From: [Clostridium] hylemonae DSM 15053
GTDB taxonomy: Bacteria; Bacillota; Clostridia; Lachnospirales; Lachnospiraceae
Assembly: GCF_008281175.1 (NCBI RefSeq)
Contig: NZ_CP036524.1
Coordinates: 806,001 to 870,000 of the forward strand
DNA: 64,000 nucleotides
Direction: 5' to 3'
Shown here: positions 1 to 8,550 of the stretch, piece by piece
Numbering within the stretch: position 1 is the stretch's first letter
Layout: each line of letters opens with the position of its first letter
The notes under the pieces: model-generated
The model's database searches: none
What the model was told of the DNA's origin: nothing
Seen by the model: only the letters and a program-made list of their open reading frames with translations
Position numbers and translations under genes: made by a program

Positions 1-78
1 TTTCATGTAGGGCCGGAAACGATCAGAGAAATGATCCAAAACAGAGGCTGGAAGGCGGATGCCCGCTTTGCCGGTTAG
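1..78 (+). CDS. C-terminal end of a truncated protein (unknown)
   Basis: An open frame enters from the left edge and stops at TAG 76-78, leaving 25 residues that include GPETIREMIQNRGW and end ADARFAG. The piece is too short to assign to a family. It lies 37 bp upstream of the mutarotase gene on the same strand, so it may belong to the same sugar-related operon, but that is only inference from position. Confidence 0.5.
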   Translation, partial: FHVGPETIREMIQNRGWKADARFAG

Positions 79-115
79 AGGGAAGAAAATAATATTCAGA
101 AGAGGGCAGTGAGAT

Positions 116-1171
116 ATGAAAGATATAAAAGTCGAATCATTTGGAAAACTGGCGGGCGGACAGGAAGCCTTTCTATATACAATGACAAATAAAAATGGTA
201 TGCGAATTAAAGTCACAGATTTTGGCGCTGCCGCGGAAGCGGTCTTACTTCCGCAGCGGTCCGGAAAGCACAGAGATGTTCTGCTTGGTTTTGACAGCGC
301 CGCCGGGTATGAGAACACGGGACTTTACCTTGGCGCGACGATAGGCCGGTACGCCGGACAGATACGCGGCGGAAGCTTTTGGCTAAACGGTGAGCAGTAT
401 CATCTGCCTGTGAATGACCATGAAAATACGCTTCACGGAGGGGCACGCGGCTTTGACAAGCACTGCTTCACCGCCGTGCCCGACGAAGAGAACAACCGCG
501 TAGCATTTCATGCCTTCATCGAAGACGGAGAGGAAGGATTTCCGGGAAATCTGGAAGTGGAATCCAGTTATGAGCTGACCGATGACGATGAGATCATAAT
601 GGTACACACCGCACGCACCGATAAGGATACGGTGCTGAATATGACGAATCACAGCTATTATAATCTGGACGGACATACGGGCGGGAGTATCGAAGACCAC
701 AGACTGAAAATTTACAGTGACCAGTTTCTCGAGCTGGCCGGTGACTGCTGTCCTAATGGCAATGTTCTCGCGGCAGCGGGAACGCCGATGGATTTTCACG
801 ACATGACAAGAATCGGAGAGCGGATCGGACAGCCGTACCCGCAGCTTATCATAAGCGGGGGATACGACCACAACTGGAATATAACCGGACCGGCGGGGCG
901 GCTTAAGAAAGTCGCTGAGCTTGAGAGCAGCAGAGGCGACGTGCGCATGGAGATGTTTTCAGATCTGCCGGGGCTTCAGTTTTACAGCGGCAATTATCTG
1001 GACGGCAGTGAGAAAGGAAAAGAAGGCTGCGCCTACAATTTCCGCGGCGGTCTGTGCCTGGAGCCGCAATATTACCCGGCGGCCCCGAATTACAGACAGT
1101 TTCCGCCGGCGGTGCTCAGGAAAAATGAGACGTACCGGCATACGATCAAAGTGAAATTTACATACGACTGA
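116..1171 (+). CDS. galM: Aldose 1-epimerase (galactose mutarotase)
   Basis: The enzyme interconverts alpha and beta anomers of aldoses in the cytoplasm, feeding the Leloir pathway or related sugar use. The 351-residue length is normal for the family. Family landmarks are visible: NTLHGG with His107, the NHSYYNL block with His179 (expected catalytic acid), GGYDHNW near 250, and GLCLEPQYYP with Glu316 (expected catalytic base). Start ATG 116 follows a purine-rich stretch (agagggcagtgag). It precedes a ROK regulator that has its own promoter, so the two probably form a sugar-responsive pair rather than one transcript. Confidence 0.93.
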   Translation: MKDIKVESFGKLAGGQEAFLYTMTNKNGMRIKVTDFGAAAEAVLLPQRSGKHRDVLLGFDSAAGYENTGLYLGATIGRYAGQIRGGSFWLNGEQYHLPVNDHENTLHGGARGFDKHCFTAVPDEENNRVAFHAFIEDGEEGFPGNLEVESSYELTDDDEIIMVHTARTDKDTVLNMTNHSYYNLDGHTGGSIEDHRLKIYSDQFLELAGDCCPNGNVLAAAGTPMDFHDMTRIGERIGQPYPQLIISGGYDHNWNITGPAGRLKKVAELESSRGDVRMEMFSDLPGLQFYSGNYLDGSEKGKEGCAYNFRGGLCLEPQYYPAAPNYRQFPPAVLRKNETYRHTIKVKFTYD

Positions 1172-1188
1172 GGCCGGGCTGGGAATTC

Positions 1189-1217
1189 TTGTAAATCAGT
1201 CCCCGGCATGGTATAAT
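1189..1217 (+). promoter_or_regulatory. Promoter of the ROK gene
   Basis: TTGTAA at 1189-1194 and TATAAT at 1212-1217 are separated by 17 bp, a good sigma-A type promoter in the gap between galM and the ROK gene. A start site near 1224 would give a leader of about 18 nt. Confidence 0.7.
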
Positions 1218-1241
1218 TGGCGTTAAACAGGAGGGTGCGAG

Positions 1242-2396
1242 ATGAAAAAGGGAGGCAAACCAGAAGATCTTGGCGAGGCGAATAGAATGTTGATTCTGAA
1301 CTGCCTTCGTTTATATGGATGCATGTCAAAAGCAGATCTGGCGAGACGGCTTGGAATGAGCTTTCCCGCTATTTCGGCAAATGTGAAGATATTAATAGAG
1401 CAAGGTCATGTCAGAGAGTCCGGAGAAGGCGACAACTCACTGGGACGAAAGTCCATGCTGCTGTCATTTAACGAGGAGATGGGGTTTGTCATCGGCGTTG
1501 ACATCGGCAGATTCTGGATCCGTGTTATGGTTGCCGACTTGATGGGAAAAGTGCTCGGCTACGTAAAAGCCCCCGCCGTCTCAGGAGGCGAAGCAGAGGA
1601 GCTTTATGATGCGGTAGTCGATGTCATCAGGCAGGCCTTGATAAAAAGCGGAAAGACAGAGAAAGAAATACTCTGTATAGGCATAGGAATGCCTGGCGTG
1701 ATCAGAGATGATACGATCCTGCTGGCGCCGTATTTTCCAAGCGTTGAACTGAAAAAGTTTAAACAGCGCATCAAAGACGAATTTGATACAGAGCTGATAC
1801 TTGAAAACAGCGTAAACATGGGCGCGATCGGCGAACAGGCCGAAGGAGCGGGAAAAGGATACGATAATTTCATTGTCATTAACTATGGCGTCGGCGTAGG
1901 CTCGGCTCTTGTTTTAAACAGAAAGATATATTCCGGCAGCCATAACGCCGCCGGAGAGATCGGATACATGGTGGCAGAACCCATGAAGCTCAGGGATTCA
2001 TTTGACGAAGTGGGAGTGCTGGAAAGTATCATATCAAAAGAGAAGATCGAAAAGTTTATCTCTCACGACAACTTTCAAAAGGAGGTTGAACTGCTGGTGG
2101 AGAAGTACCGGGCAAATGATCTGTACGTCCGCTCGGTTTTAGACGAGATATCGATCAACATCGGCGTGACGCTCATAAACTTGTGCGCGGCGCTTGACCT
2201 TGAGGCGGTTATCATTTCAGGCGGTCTTGGAACAGCGTTTGGAAATATATTTATCGATACGTGGCGTTCCATGCTCGGTAATCACATCCCGTTTCCACCG
2301 GATATTCTCCTCTCTGAACTGGATAATAAAGAAGGCGTTTTAGGGGCGATACATAAGAGTATTGAGCACCTGTTTTCAGCAGATACGATAATTTAA
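1242..2396 (+). CDS. ROK family transcriptional regulator (NagC/XylR type)
   Basis: The 384-residue protein has an N-terminal winged helix-turn-helix (about residues 10-65, with SKADLARRLGMSFPAISANV) followed by a ROK sugar-kinase fold that starts at GFVIGVDIGR (about 81). Such proteins usually repress sugar genes and release DNA on binding a sugar. The usual zinc site of ROK proteins is missing: the GEIGH histidine is Tyr (GEIGYMV) and the CxCGxxGCxE cysteines are absent, so this is a divergent regulator without kinase-like metal binding. RBS aggagg lies just before ATG 1242. The effector sugar cannot be read from the sequence. Confidence 0.85.
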   Translation: MKKGGKPEDLGEANRMLILNCLRLYGCMSKADLARRLGMSFPAISANVKILIEQGHVRESGEGDNSLGRKSMLLSFNEEMGFVIGVDIGRFWIRVMVADLMGKVLGYVKAPAVSGGEAEELYDAVVDVIRQALIKSGKTEKEILCIGIGMPGVIRDDTILLAPYFPSVELKKFKQRIKDEFDTELILENSVNMGAIGEQAEGAGKGYDNFIVINYGVGVGSALVLNRKIYSGSHNAAGEIGYMVAEPMKLRDSFDEVGVLESIISKEKIEKFISHDNFQKEVELLVEKYRANDLYVRSVLDEISINIGVTLINLCAALDLEAVIISGGLGTAFGNIFIDTWRSMLGNHIPFPPDILLSELDNKEGVLGAIHKSIEHLFSADTII

Positions 2397-3049
2397 CAGG
2401 CTGACGAATCCTGAAAATGCAGTTCAAATTCCGGAATCCCGCTGGAATAAGGAGCAATATCATACTGCTGAAAGAATATGACGATGCCGTCTGCGTTCAT
2501 ATAATAATTTTCCGGGTGAAAATTACTGCGGATCAGTTCAGGATAATTGTCAAAATATGTGGAAGGGGCGTCTTCAAGCCGCTGCTTCGTCTGTTCTTCG
2601 ATACAGCTTATGACAGATTCCCGGAAATCGGGCGTATCCGGGTAAAATTCGCGAAGCGCCATCGGCCGGCCTGAAGAGAAATTCCACGTATCCGCAGTCC
2701 GCACAGTCGCCCCGTGGGCTCCGCCCATATATGTATATTGGTCGGTATAAAGGCTGGTGATGCCGCTATCGTTGTAAGTGACCGTATACACTTCCAGGAG
2801 TTCATAGCTGTGAAACGGAGGAAAGTTCTTCTGTATATACCGTGCGCTTTCAACGGCTTCTTCATACAAGGCGGTCCTGCAGTAATGCTCCAGTTTTTCC
2901 GCCTTCGCCTCATAGTGCCTGTTGATGCCGTGTGCTGCGGATGTGCCGCACGCAGTGAGGAAGAAGGGGTAGTCTATTTTGTAAGTGAATACGGCGATAT
3001 CATTGTAATAGAGTGTGTCTTTAAGCGTCTTGTTATAGATCGTCTGCAT
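2393..3049 (-). CDS. DUF3298-type (RsiV-like) protein
   Basis: A 218-residue protein when started at the Met before QTIYNKTLKD, chosen because GGAGG lies 7-8 bases upstream; the longer frame adds 34 residues with no such site. The C-terminal part carries the signature of DUF3298/RsiV-type domains (YTYMGGAHG, then FFQQYDIAPYSSGIPEFE). No signal peptide or membrane helix is evident with this start, unlike RsiV anti-sigma factors, and no ECF sigma gene is beside it. Its end overlaps the convergent ROK gene by 4 bp. Role unknown. Confidence 0.75.
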   Translation of the reverse strand: MQTIYNKTLKDTLYYNDIAVFTYKIDYPFFLTACGTSAAHGINRHYEAKAEKLEHYCRTALYEEAVESARYIQKNFPPFHSYELLEVYTVTYNDSGITSLYTDQYTYMGGAHGATVRTADTWNFSSGRPMALREFYPDTPDFRESVISCIEEQTKQRLEDAPSTYFDNYPELIRSNFHPENYYMNADGIVIFFQQYDIAPYSSGIPEFELHFQDSSAC

Positions 3050-3191
3050 GGGGACCTCCCAAACTACACTTTTTATAATATATTTCCGGAAAATATAAAG
3101 TATACTTGATGTTTGTTCCGGCATATTGACAGTTGTGTTTTTTAGGTTCAAACCTTATAATAATATGCAGACGGATAAGGGAGCGGAAATT

Positions 3192-3716
3192 ATGGAAAAA
3201 GTGGTCATCATAATCAACGGAAACGGCGGGGTGGGAAAGGACACACTGTGCGAGCTTGCGGCAGAGGCGTTTAAAGTCACAAATATATCATCTATAACCC
3301 CCATCAAAGACATAGCGGCAAGATACGGCTGGAATGGAGAGAAAGACGCCAGATCCAGAAAATTCCTTGCGGACTTAAAGAAGGTATTTACCGAGTACAA
3401 TGATCTGCCTACCAATTATCTTGTGGAGGAGTACAGGAAGTTTCTGGAAAGTGATTCTGAACTTCTTTTTGTGCACATAAGAGAGGGTCAGGAGATAGAT
3501 AAGTTCAGGAGGCAGGTAAATACGCCGTGCGCTGCGCTCCTCATACGGAGAGATCATCTGAAGGGCAGAAGCTGGGGCAATGAGGCGGATGATAATGTGG
3601 CGGGCTACGCGTATGATTTCCGGTATGACAACGACAGGCCGCTTGCGCAGGCGGGACCGGACTTTATAAGATTTCTGCGGGACATGCTCGATACAGTCCT
3701 GAAAAAAGACAGATAG
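3192..3716 (+). CDS. P-loop nucleotide kinase-like protein
   Basis: A 174-residue protein beginning MEKVVIIINGNGGVGKDT, where GNGGVGKD forms a Walker A loop at about residues 10-18. Its size and the lid-like Arg-rich segment (RRDHLKGRSW, about 117-126) suggest a small deoxynucleotide- or adenylate-kinase-like enzyme; the substrate is not recognisable. Start ATG 3192 is preferred over the frame start at 3126 because AAGGGAGCGG precedes it and the conserved protein starts there. A likely promoter lies upstream (TTGTGT 3133-3138, 17 bp, TATAAT 3156-3161), inside the longer frame. Confidence 0.7.
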   Translation: MEKVVIIINGNGGVGKDTLCELAAEAFKVTNISSITPIKDIAARYGWNGEKDARSRKFLADLKKVFTEYNDLPTNYLVEEYRKFLESDSELLFVHIREGQEIDKFRRQVNTPCAALLIRRDHLKGRSWGNEADDNVAGYAYDFRYDNDRPLAQAGPDFIRFLRDMLDTVLKKDR

Positions 3717-3739
3717 CAGTATATATACTGCCCGGTGTG

Positions 3740-3766
3740 AGACGTTCTGAAGCAGGACGTCTTTTT
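3740..3766 (+). terminator. Rho-independent terminator
   Basis: A hairpin (AGACGT paired with ACGTCT) is followed at once by TTTTTT, 24 bp after the P-loop gene. Confidence 0.75.
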
Positions 3767-3890
3767 TACTGCCTGAACATAAAGTTTTTTTAAAACCTTA
3801 TAAAATCCTTATAGTCGTACGCTATCCTGTGACTGTAACATGGCCGGGGCCGATAAGGCACAACGTATGAAATGAGGAGGTATAAAGAGC

Positions 3891-4733
3891 ATGAAGAATA
3901 TAGAGTCAGCGCGGAGAAGGTTCAGAAAGGCTGTCATTGTTTTATGCAGTATATCAGCCGCCTGCGTCATGACCGGATGTTCCGCCGTAAGCGGCATGAT
4001 AGATCAAGTTACGGGGACAAAGGAAGAATGCAGGATCCATGAGAAAGACGTAACAGAATTTACTTATAAGGGAAAGGTCTATACAATTTTGCAGGATACC
4101 GTTTCTGAAAAGGAACTGGGAACCTGGGTAGGCTGCATACGGAAGCTGGCCGTCTTAGACCGTGAAAATAATCTTATCACAGAGGTAGATGCGGTCAACT
4201 CACCGGTGAAAGATCTGGCAAAAGTTTCAGAAGATAACCCGGAGGCCGCATATACACTCTCCTACGGAAACGTATATCTGGATAAGCAGGACGGTGGGGA
4301 CCGTCTCATCGTCGGCATAGACGGGACATGGCATAAAGCGGTAGCAAAAGAACTGCTGCAGGAGAAGGACATTGTATTTCAGGTCCGTGAATACAATCCT
4401 GCAGAAGACACCGTGTCTATCGCTTCGGGTAACTGTACAGAGATAATATATGGTACAGTCGTTTACCAGATCACAGAGGAAGTCATACCCGGGGAAAAAG
4501 TGGATACGTATCTTGGGATGCTGGCAAAGAATATCGTGTTCGATGAGACGACAAAACGTCCGCTGTCAAGGGCAGAACTGTCCCGGATCGACTGGACCGG
4601 GAAGGAAACGGCAGGGCAGAAGCGTGTGGAATGGTTTTTCGGGGATGTCTGCGCTGTGTCCGGAACCGATACAGAGGAGGCTGTCGCCGTTGAGATCAAC
4701 AGTGAATACAGGCTGGCAAAAGCGGTCAGGTAA
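3891..4733 (+). CDS. NisI/SpaI-type lantibiotic immunity lipoprotein
   Basis: A 280-residue secreted lipoprotein: basic N-terminus, hydrophobic core and lipobox VMTGC with lipidated Cys30. The mature part shows a repeated domain pattern like that of NisI/SpaI family proteins: FTYKGKVYTILQDTVSEKEL, later TEIIYGTVVYQITEEVI and RAELSRIDW...VEWFFGDV. Family members sit on the outer membrane face and bind a lantibiotic to protect the cell. No lantibiotic precursor, LanBC or LanFEG gene is near, so this is an orphan immunity-like protein, perhaps defending against neighbours' peptides. The strong RBS gaggagg is 13 bases before the start. The family call rests on remembered motif resemblance. Confidence 0.75.
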   Translation: MKNIESARRRFRKAVIVLCSISAACVMTGCSAVSGMIDQVTGTKEECRIHEKDVTEFTYKGKVYTILQDTVSEKELGTWVGCIRKLAVLDRENNLITEVDAVNSPVKDLAKVSEDNPEAAYTLSYGNVYLDKQDGGDRLIVGIDGTWHKAVAKELLQEKDIVFQVREYNPAEDTVSIASGNCTEIIYGTVVYQITEEVIPGEKVDTYLGMLAKNIVFDETTKRPLSRAELSRIDWTGKETAGQKRVEWFFGDVCAVSGTDTEEAVAVEINSEYRLAKAVR

Positions 4734-4784
4734 TATGCCCGGCAATCTTGACAGAAGCCCGGAAAAGGCTTAGCATGATAACAG

Positions 4785-4895
4785 CAAAGATAAAAACACA
4801 GCCTGGTTGGTAGTCCAGGCATATCCGTCAGGATATAAGTAACCTTCCTCCTTAGGTCGTCCGTTCTTTGTCTTTGAAAACATTTTAAGGAGGAA
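4785..4895 (+). promoter_or_regulatory. yjdF riboswitch with Shine-Dalgarno sequestration
   Basis: The leader of yjdF is highly structured: closing stem CAAAGA 4785-4790 with TCTTTG 4865-4870 (or 4871-4876), a hairpin GCCTGG 4801-4806 / CCAGGC 4815-4820, and a hairpin ATATCC 4821-4826 / GGATAT 4831-4836. The expression platform is visible: TTCCTCCTTA at 4845-4854 is a perfect 10-nt complement of TAAGGAGGAA at 4886-4895, which is the ribosome site of yjdF. The arrangement and position match the known yjdF motif RNA, reported to bind azaaromatic compounds and to activate translation. Confidence 0.82.
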
Positions 4896-4901
4896 ATTAT
4901 C

Positions 4902-5318
4902 ATGGACAAAGTATCGGTAACGGTCAGTGTATATTTTGAGGAACCATTCTGGGTAGGAGTGGTGGAGAGAGTGACAGAAGAAGGGCTGACGGCCTGCAAG
5001 GTTACATTCGGAGCAGAGCCCAGGTCTTACGAAGTATATGCTTTCTTTCTCGAAAATTACTACAGACTGCGATTCAGTCCGGCTGTGGAGGCCGCTGTAA
5101 GAAAGACGCATGTAAATCCAAAACGGATGCAGCGCAAGGTGCATGAGCAGATGGAGGATAAAGGGCCGGGAACGCGGTCCCAGCAGGCGCTGAAACTGCA
5201 GCATGAGCAGATGAAAACAGAGCGGAAAGTGCTCACAAAAGAGCAGAAGGAAGCTGACAAACTGCGGAAATTTGAACTGAAACAGCAAAAGAAAAAGGAA
5301 AAGCACCGGGGCAGATAA
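4902..5318 (+). CDS. yjdF: YjdF family protein (DUF2992)
   Basis: The 138-residue protein has a compact N-terminal domain (FEEPFWVGVVERV, FGAEPRSYEVYAFFLENY) and a very basic, Gln/Lys-rich C-terminal tail (about residues 75-138) predicted to be helical. This matches the YjdF family, whose molecular function is unknown but which is commonly controlled by the yjdF riboswitch in Firmicutes. The riboswitch lies directly upstream and its anti-Shine-Dalgarno segment covers the gene's RBS, so expression should depend on ligand. A terminator overlaps the 3' end, making this a single-gene transcript. Confidence 0.88.
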   Translation: MDKVSVTVSVYFEEPFWVGVVERVTEEGLTACKVTFGAEPRSYEVYAFFLENYYRLRFSPAVEAAVRKTHVNPKRMQRKVHEQMEDKGPGTRSQQALKLQHEQMKTERKVLTKEQKEADKLRKFELKQQKKKEKHRGR

Positions 5319-5334
5319 CGCCCCGGTGTTCCCT
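5303..5334 (+). terminator. Terminator of yjdF
   Basis: GCACCGGGGC 5303-5312 pairs with GCCCCGGTG 5320-5328 and is followed by TTCCCTTTT; the stem includes the yjdF stop codon. Confidence 0.75.
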
Positions 5335-5442
5335 TTTGTGATACGTGAGAACAAATCAGACTGCATTGTGATATAATCATGACATACAGATGTCGTGATT
5401 CCTGTGTTATTCTGGTCTCACACAGAGGAAAGGAGGATGCAT

Positions 5443-5811
5443 ATGGCTTCAAGCAGAGAATTTGTAGAATATGTCGCGGACCAGCTCTTGGGAGCAGGAG
5501 AGATCACTTACCGGAAAATGTTCGGAGAGTACGGAATGTACTGTGACGGAAAGATCGTCGCGCTGATCTGTCAGGACCAGCTTTTCATAAAGATCACGGA
5601 AGCCGGACGTAACGCCTGGCCCGGTCTTGAGGAGGCGCCGCCCTACGAGGGGGCAAAACCATATTTTCTCATAGAGGAGCTTGACGAGAGGGAACGTCTG
5701 TGCACATTAGTGAAAGAGACATACAGAGAGCTGCCTGCGCCCGGGCCGAAGAAGAAACGGGCGGAAAGGAAAAAGAATGGAAAAGAAAAAGACGGCAAAG
5801 CTGGATTATAA
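5443..5811 (+). CDS. TfoX/Sxy N-terminal-domain protein
   Basis: A 122-residue protein holding only the N-terminal TfoX domain (YRKMFGEYGMYCDGKIVALI, LFIKIT), with a Lys/Arg-rich tail from about residue 105. In gamma-proteobacteria this domain is joined to a helix-hairpin-helix TfoX C-terminal domain and acts in competence; in Firmicutes the stand-alone form has no proven role. Start ATG 5443 is chosen because AAAGGAGG ends at 5436, leaving six bases; ATG 5437 would be too close. It overlaps the next gene by 35 bp, implying co-translation. A separate TfoX C-terminal-type gene lies at 14769. Confidence 0.82.
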   Translation: MASSREFVEYVADQLLGAGEITYRKMFGEYGMYCDGKIVALICQDQLFIKITEAGRNAWPGLEEAPPYEGAKPYFLIEELDERERLCTLVKETYRELPAPGPKKKRAERKKNGKEKDGKAGL

Positions 5812-6439
5812 AAAGGAGTACAAGGACTTATATCTTCCCGGGACAAAGCCTGTCATAATTGATGTTCCGGAGATGGTCTTTATACAAGTGGAAGGAGAAG
5901 GAGACCCAAATACATCGGCCGCGTATAAAAACGCGATGGAGGTGTTATATGGTCTGTCCTTTGGAATCAAGATGAGCAAGATGAGCGGCAGCCAGCCCGA
6001 TGGATATTTTGAGTATGTCGTTCCGCCGCTGGAAGGATTGTGGTGGATGGAAGGAGGAGCTTATATCGGAACGGAAAAGCTGGCGGGGCTTAAGGACCAG
6101 TTCCGGTGGATCTCCATGATCCGCCAGCCGGAGTTTGTCACACCGGACGTATTTGCATGGGCCAAGGATACTCTGAAGAAAAAGAAACCGGACATTGATC
6201 TTTCCCGGACAAAGCTTGTGACGTACACAGAAGGTCTCTGCTGCCAGGTGATGCACATAGGGCCGTACGACGATGAGCCGGCTTCGGTCCGGAAGCTGGA
6301 GCAATTTGTGGAGGACAACGGATACAGGTGCGATATAGGAGAGGAACGCCGCCACCATGAGATCTATCTCGGCGACCCGAGGCGGACAAAACCGGAGCGG
6401 CTGAGGACTGTGATCCGGCATCCGGTGAAAAAGTTCTGA
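5777..6439 (+). CDS. GyrI-like small-molecule-binding protein
   Basis: A 220-residue soluble protein resembling stand-alone GyrI-like (SHS2-type) ligand-binding proteins: FIQVEGEGDPN near residue 35, a middle block GYFEYVVPPLEGLWWMEGG, and LCCQVMHIGPYDDEPASV near 155. Relatives bind or process hydrophobic small molecules, and the domain is also used as an effector-binding module in regulators. There is no DNA-binding domain here. The start lies inside the TfoX-like gene (35 bp overlap), so the two are likely co-expressed. Substrate unknown. Confidence 0.75.
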   Translation: MEKKKTAKLDYKKEYKDLYLPGTKPVIIDVPEMVFIQVEGEGDPNTSAAYKNAMEVLYGLSFGIKMSKMSGSQPDGYFEYVVPPLEGLWWMEGGAYIGTEKLAGLKDQFRWISMIRQPEFVTPDVFAWAKDTLKKKKPDIDLSRTKLVTYTEGLCCQVMHIGPYDDEPASVRKLEQFVEDNGYRCDIGEERRHHEIYLGDPRRTKPERLRTVIRHPVKKF

Positions 6440-6551
6440 AAAATAAGAAATTTCGTAAATTTAAGCAGAACAGACAGTAAAAAGCGCCCACATCTGCATA
6501 TTTTGTGGTAGAATATGAGTAATGTTTATCGGAAAACGAAAGAAAATATAA

Positions 6552-8429
6552 GTGCAGATGTGGAGTACAGCTATGAAAAGGATTGTGAGATTGGGGCTTC
6601 CGCTCGTTGTAGTTATCATTCTGGTCATGAGTTTTGTTTCTGCAAGATCGATGTCAGATATGGAAAATTACAGCAGGCTTATCAACTATGTGGGGATAGT
6701 GAGGGGAGCTTCGCAGCGGGTGATCAAGCTTGAGACGAACAACAGGCCGGACGATGCGCTCATTGACTATGTAAGCGGTATCATGGAAGAACTTTTGAGC
6801 GGCGAGGGGGAATACGGACTTAAAAGGACCGTCTACAAAGAATTTAACGATGATCTGGAGAAGCTTGGCAGCCGGTGGGATCTGATCAAAGAGGAAATTT
6901 CAGATGTGAGGGAAGGAGCCGGCACAGAGAAGCTTCTGAATTCAAGTGAAGAACTGTTTGACATTGCCAACGATACGGTTTTTACTATTGAAGAGTATTC
7001 GGGGATGCGTTCGGCGGCTCTGGCCAGACAACTGATCATTACAGGCGTCCTCTGCTTTCTTATCAGTCTGTTTGTCATTATCTATTATGTGAGAGAATAT
7101 TTTAAGCTGAGCAGAAAGACGGAAAAGCTGGCGGATATGGCCGGGCGTGACAAGCTTACGGGAGCTTTGACGACAGAACGGTTTTATGAGGAGGCACAGA
7201 AGGCCATCGACCGGGAGCCTGATGCGAGGATCGCCGTTTTGTATATAGATTTTGAGAATTTCAAATATGTGAACGATGTGTTCGGCTATGAGGTCGGAGA
7301 TGCCATTCTTCAAAAGTATGTGGAAGTGGTAAAAGCGTCTCTTCGCAATGGAGAACTTCTGTCCCGGACGATGGCGGACCGTTTCGTCCTGCTCCGCTAT
7401 TACGAGGATAAACAGCGGCTGCTGGAAGAACAGCAGGAGCTGGACCGGCGGTTCGTGAATCTGGATGTTCTGCCGGATAAGCATTCCATAACGGTTGCAT
7501 GCGGTTTCTGCTGCCGGGAGGACGTCATAGAGCAGCTCGATATACATGGACTCATCAACAGGGCAAACTATGCGCAGAAGACGATAAAGAGCAGGCCGGA
7601 TGAACATTATGCCTTTTACAATGACAGCATAAGACAGAAGCTGTTCCGGGAGGTGTACCTGACGGACCGTATGCAGGAAGGACTGGACAACAGAGAGTTC
7701 CGGGTGTATCTGCAGCCGAAAGTCTCTCCCTATGACGGTATGATAAAAGGGGCGGAAGCGCTCATACGGTGGATCACAACAGACGGAAAATTCATCACGC
7801 CCGGGGAGTTTGTCCCTCTGTTTGAAAAGAATCACAGTATAAAAAAGCTGGATACGTATGTGTTCGAGAATGTGTGCCGTCTGATGCAGGAGTGGCATGA
7901 AAAAGGGCAGACGGTCGTCCCGGTGTCGGTCAATGTATCGAAGCTGACATTTTATACGGCAGATTTTATTAAGGAATACCGAGAGATAAAAGAGCGTTAC
8001 GGGATTCCCGACCATATGCTTGAGATAGAGTTCACCGAGACGGTTGCCTGTGAGAATGAGAAATATATGACGCAGATAGTAAAAGAACTGCACGAAAATG
8101 GATTTCTCTGCTCCATGGATGATTTCGGGACAGGATATTCTTCACTTGGGATGCTGAAGAATCTGGATATTGACATCCTGAAGCTGGACGCGCTGTTCTT
8201 CAGAGAGAGCAAGGACTTAAAAAAGGAACAGATCATCGTAAAAGAGGTACTGCATATGATCTGCCAGCTGAATATCAAGGCAGTGGCGGAAGGGATCGAA
8301 ACAGACAGCCAGGTCGCCTTTCTGAAAGAATGCGGCTGCGACTTCATACAGGGGTATTATTATTACAGGCCCATGCCGGCGGAGGAATTTGAGGCAGAGC
8401 TTAAGAGACAGTACGGTCAGAAGAGATGA
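6552..8429 (+). CDS. Membrane EAL phosphodiesterase with degenerate GGDEF
   Basis: The 625-residue protein has a first membrane helix (about 10-30), an extracellular sensor-like segment, a second helix (about 161-181), a GGDEF-type domain (about 195-350) and an EAL domain (about 375-620). The GGDEF signature is replaced by MADRF (about 274), so cyclase activity is not expected. The EAL domain keeps its metal and catalytic positions (EALIRW, NVSK, EFTET, DDFGTGYSSL, LKLD, AEGIE) and should hydrolyse cyclic di-GMP. The start is uncertain: GTG 6552 opens the frame, but ATG 6573 (MKRIVRLG) has GGAG seven bases upstream and may be the true start. Confidence 0.85.
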   Translation: MQMWSTAMKRIVRLGLPLVVVIILVMSFVSARSMSDMENYSRLINYVGIVRGASQRVIKLETNNRPDDALIDYVSGIMEELLSGEGEYGLKRTVYKEFNDDLEKLGSRWDLIKEEISDVREGAGTEKLLNSSEELFDIANDTVFTIEEYSGMRSAALARQLIITGVLCFLISLFVIIYYVREYFKLSRKTEKLADMAGRDKLTGALTTERFYEEAQKAIDREPDARIAVLYIDFENFKYVNDVFGYEVGDAILQKYVEVVKASLRNGELLSRTMADRFVLLRYYEDKQRLLEEQQELDRRFVNLDVLPDKHSITVACGFCCREDVIEQLDIHGLINRANYAQKTIKSRPDEHYAFYNDSIRQKLFREVYLTDRMQEGLDNREFRVYLQPKVSPYDGMIKGAEALIRWITTDGKFITPGEFVPLFEKNHSIKKLDTYVFENVCRLMQEWHEKGQTVVPVSVNVSKLTFYTADFIKEYREIKERYGIPDHMLEIEFTETVACENEKYMTQIVKELHENGFLCSMDDFGTGYSSLGMLKNLDIDILKLDALFFRESKDLKKEQIIVKEVLHMICQLNIKAVAEGIETDSQVAFLKECGCDFIQGYYYYRPMPAEEFEAELKRQYGQKR

Positions 8430-8550
8430 CCGGTCCGTGTTGAACGGAAGTTAAAAAAATGCAGCCGGCAGTTGAACACACGTCCATTGTGCCGGTACCT
8501 GCCTCTGCTGTAAAATAAGGATAACAGATCATAACAGTGGAGGCGGAAGG

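Noticed and set aside
6942-8093. Long minus-strand frame of 383 codons
   Set aside because: It is the shadow of the EAL-domain gene on the other strand, with no RBS or recognisable domain.
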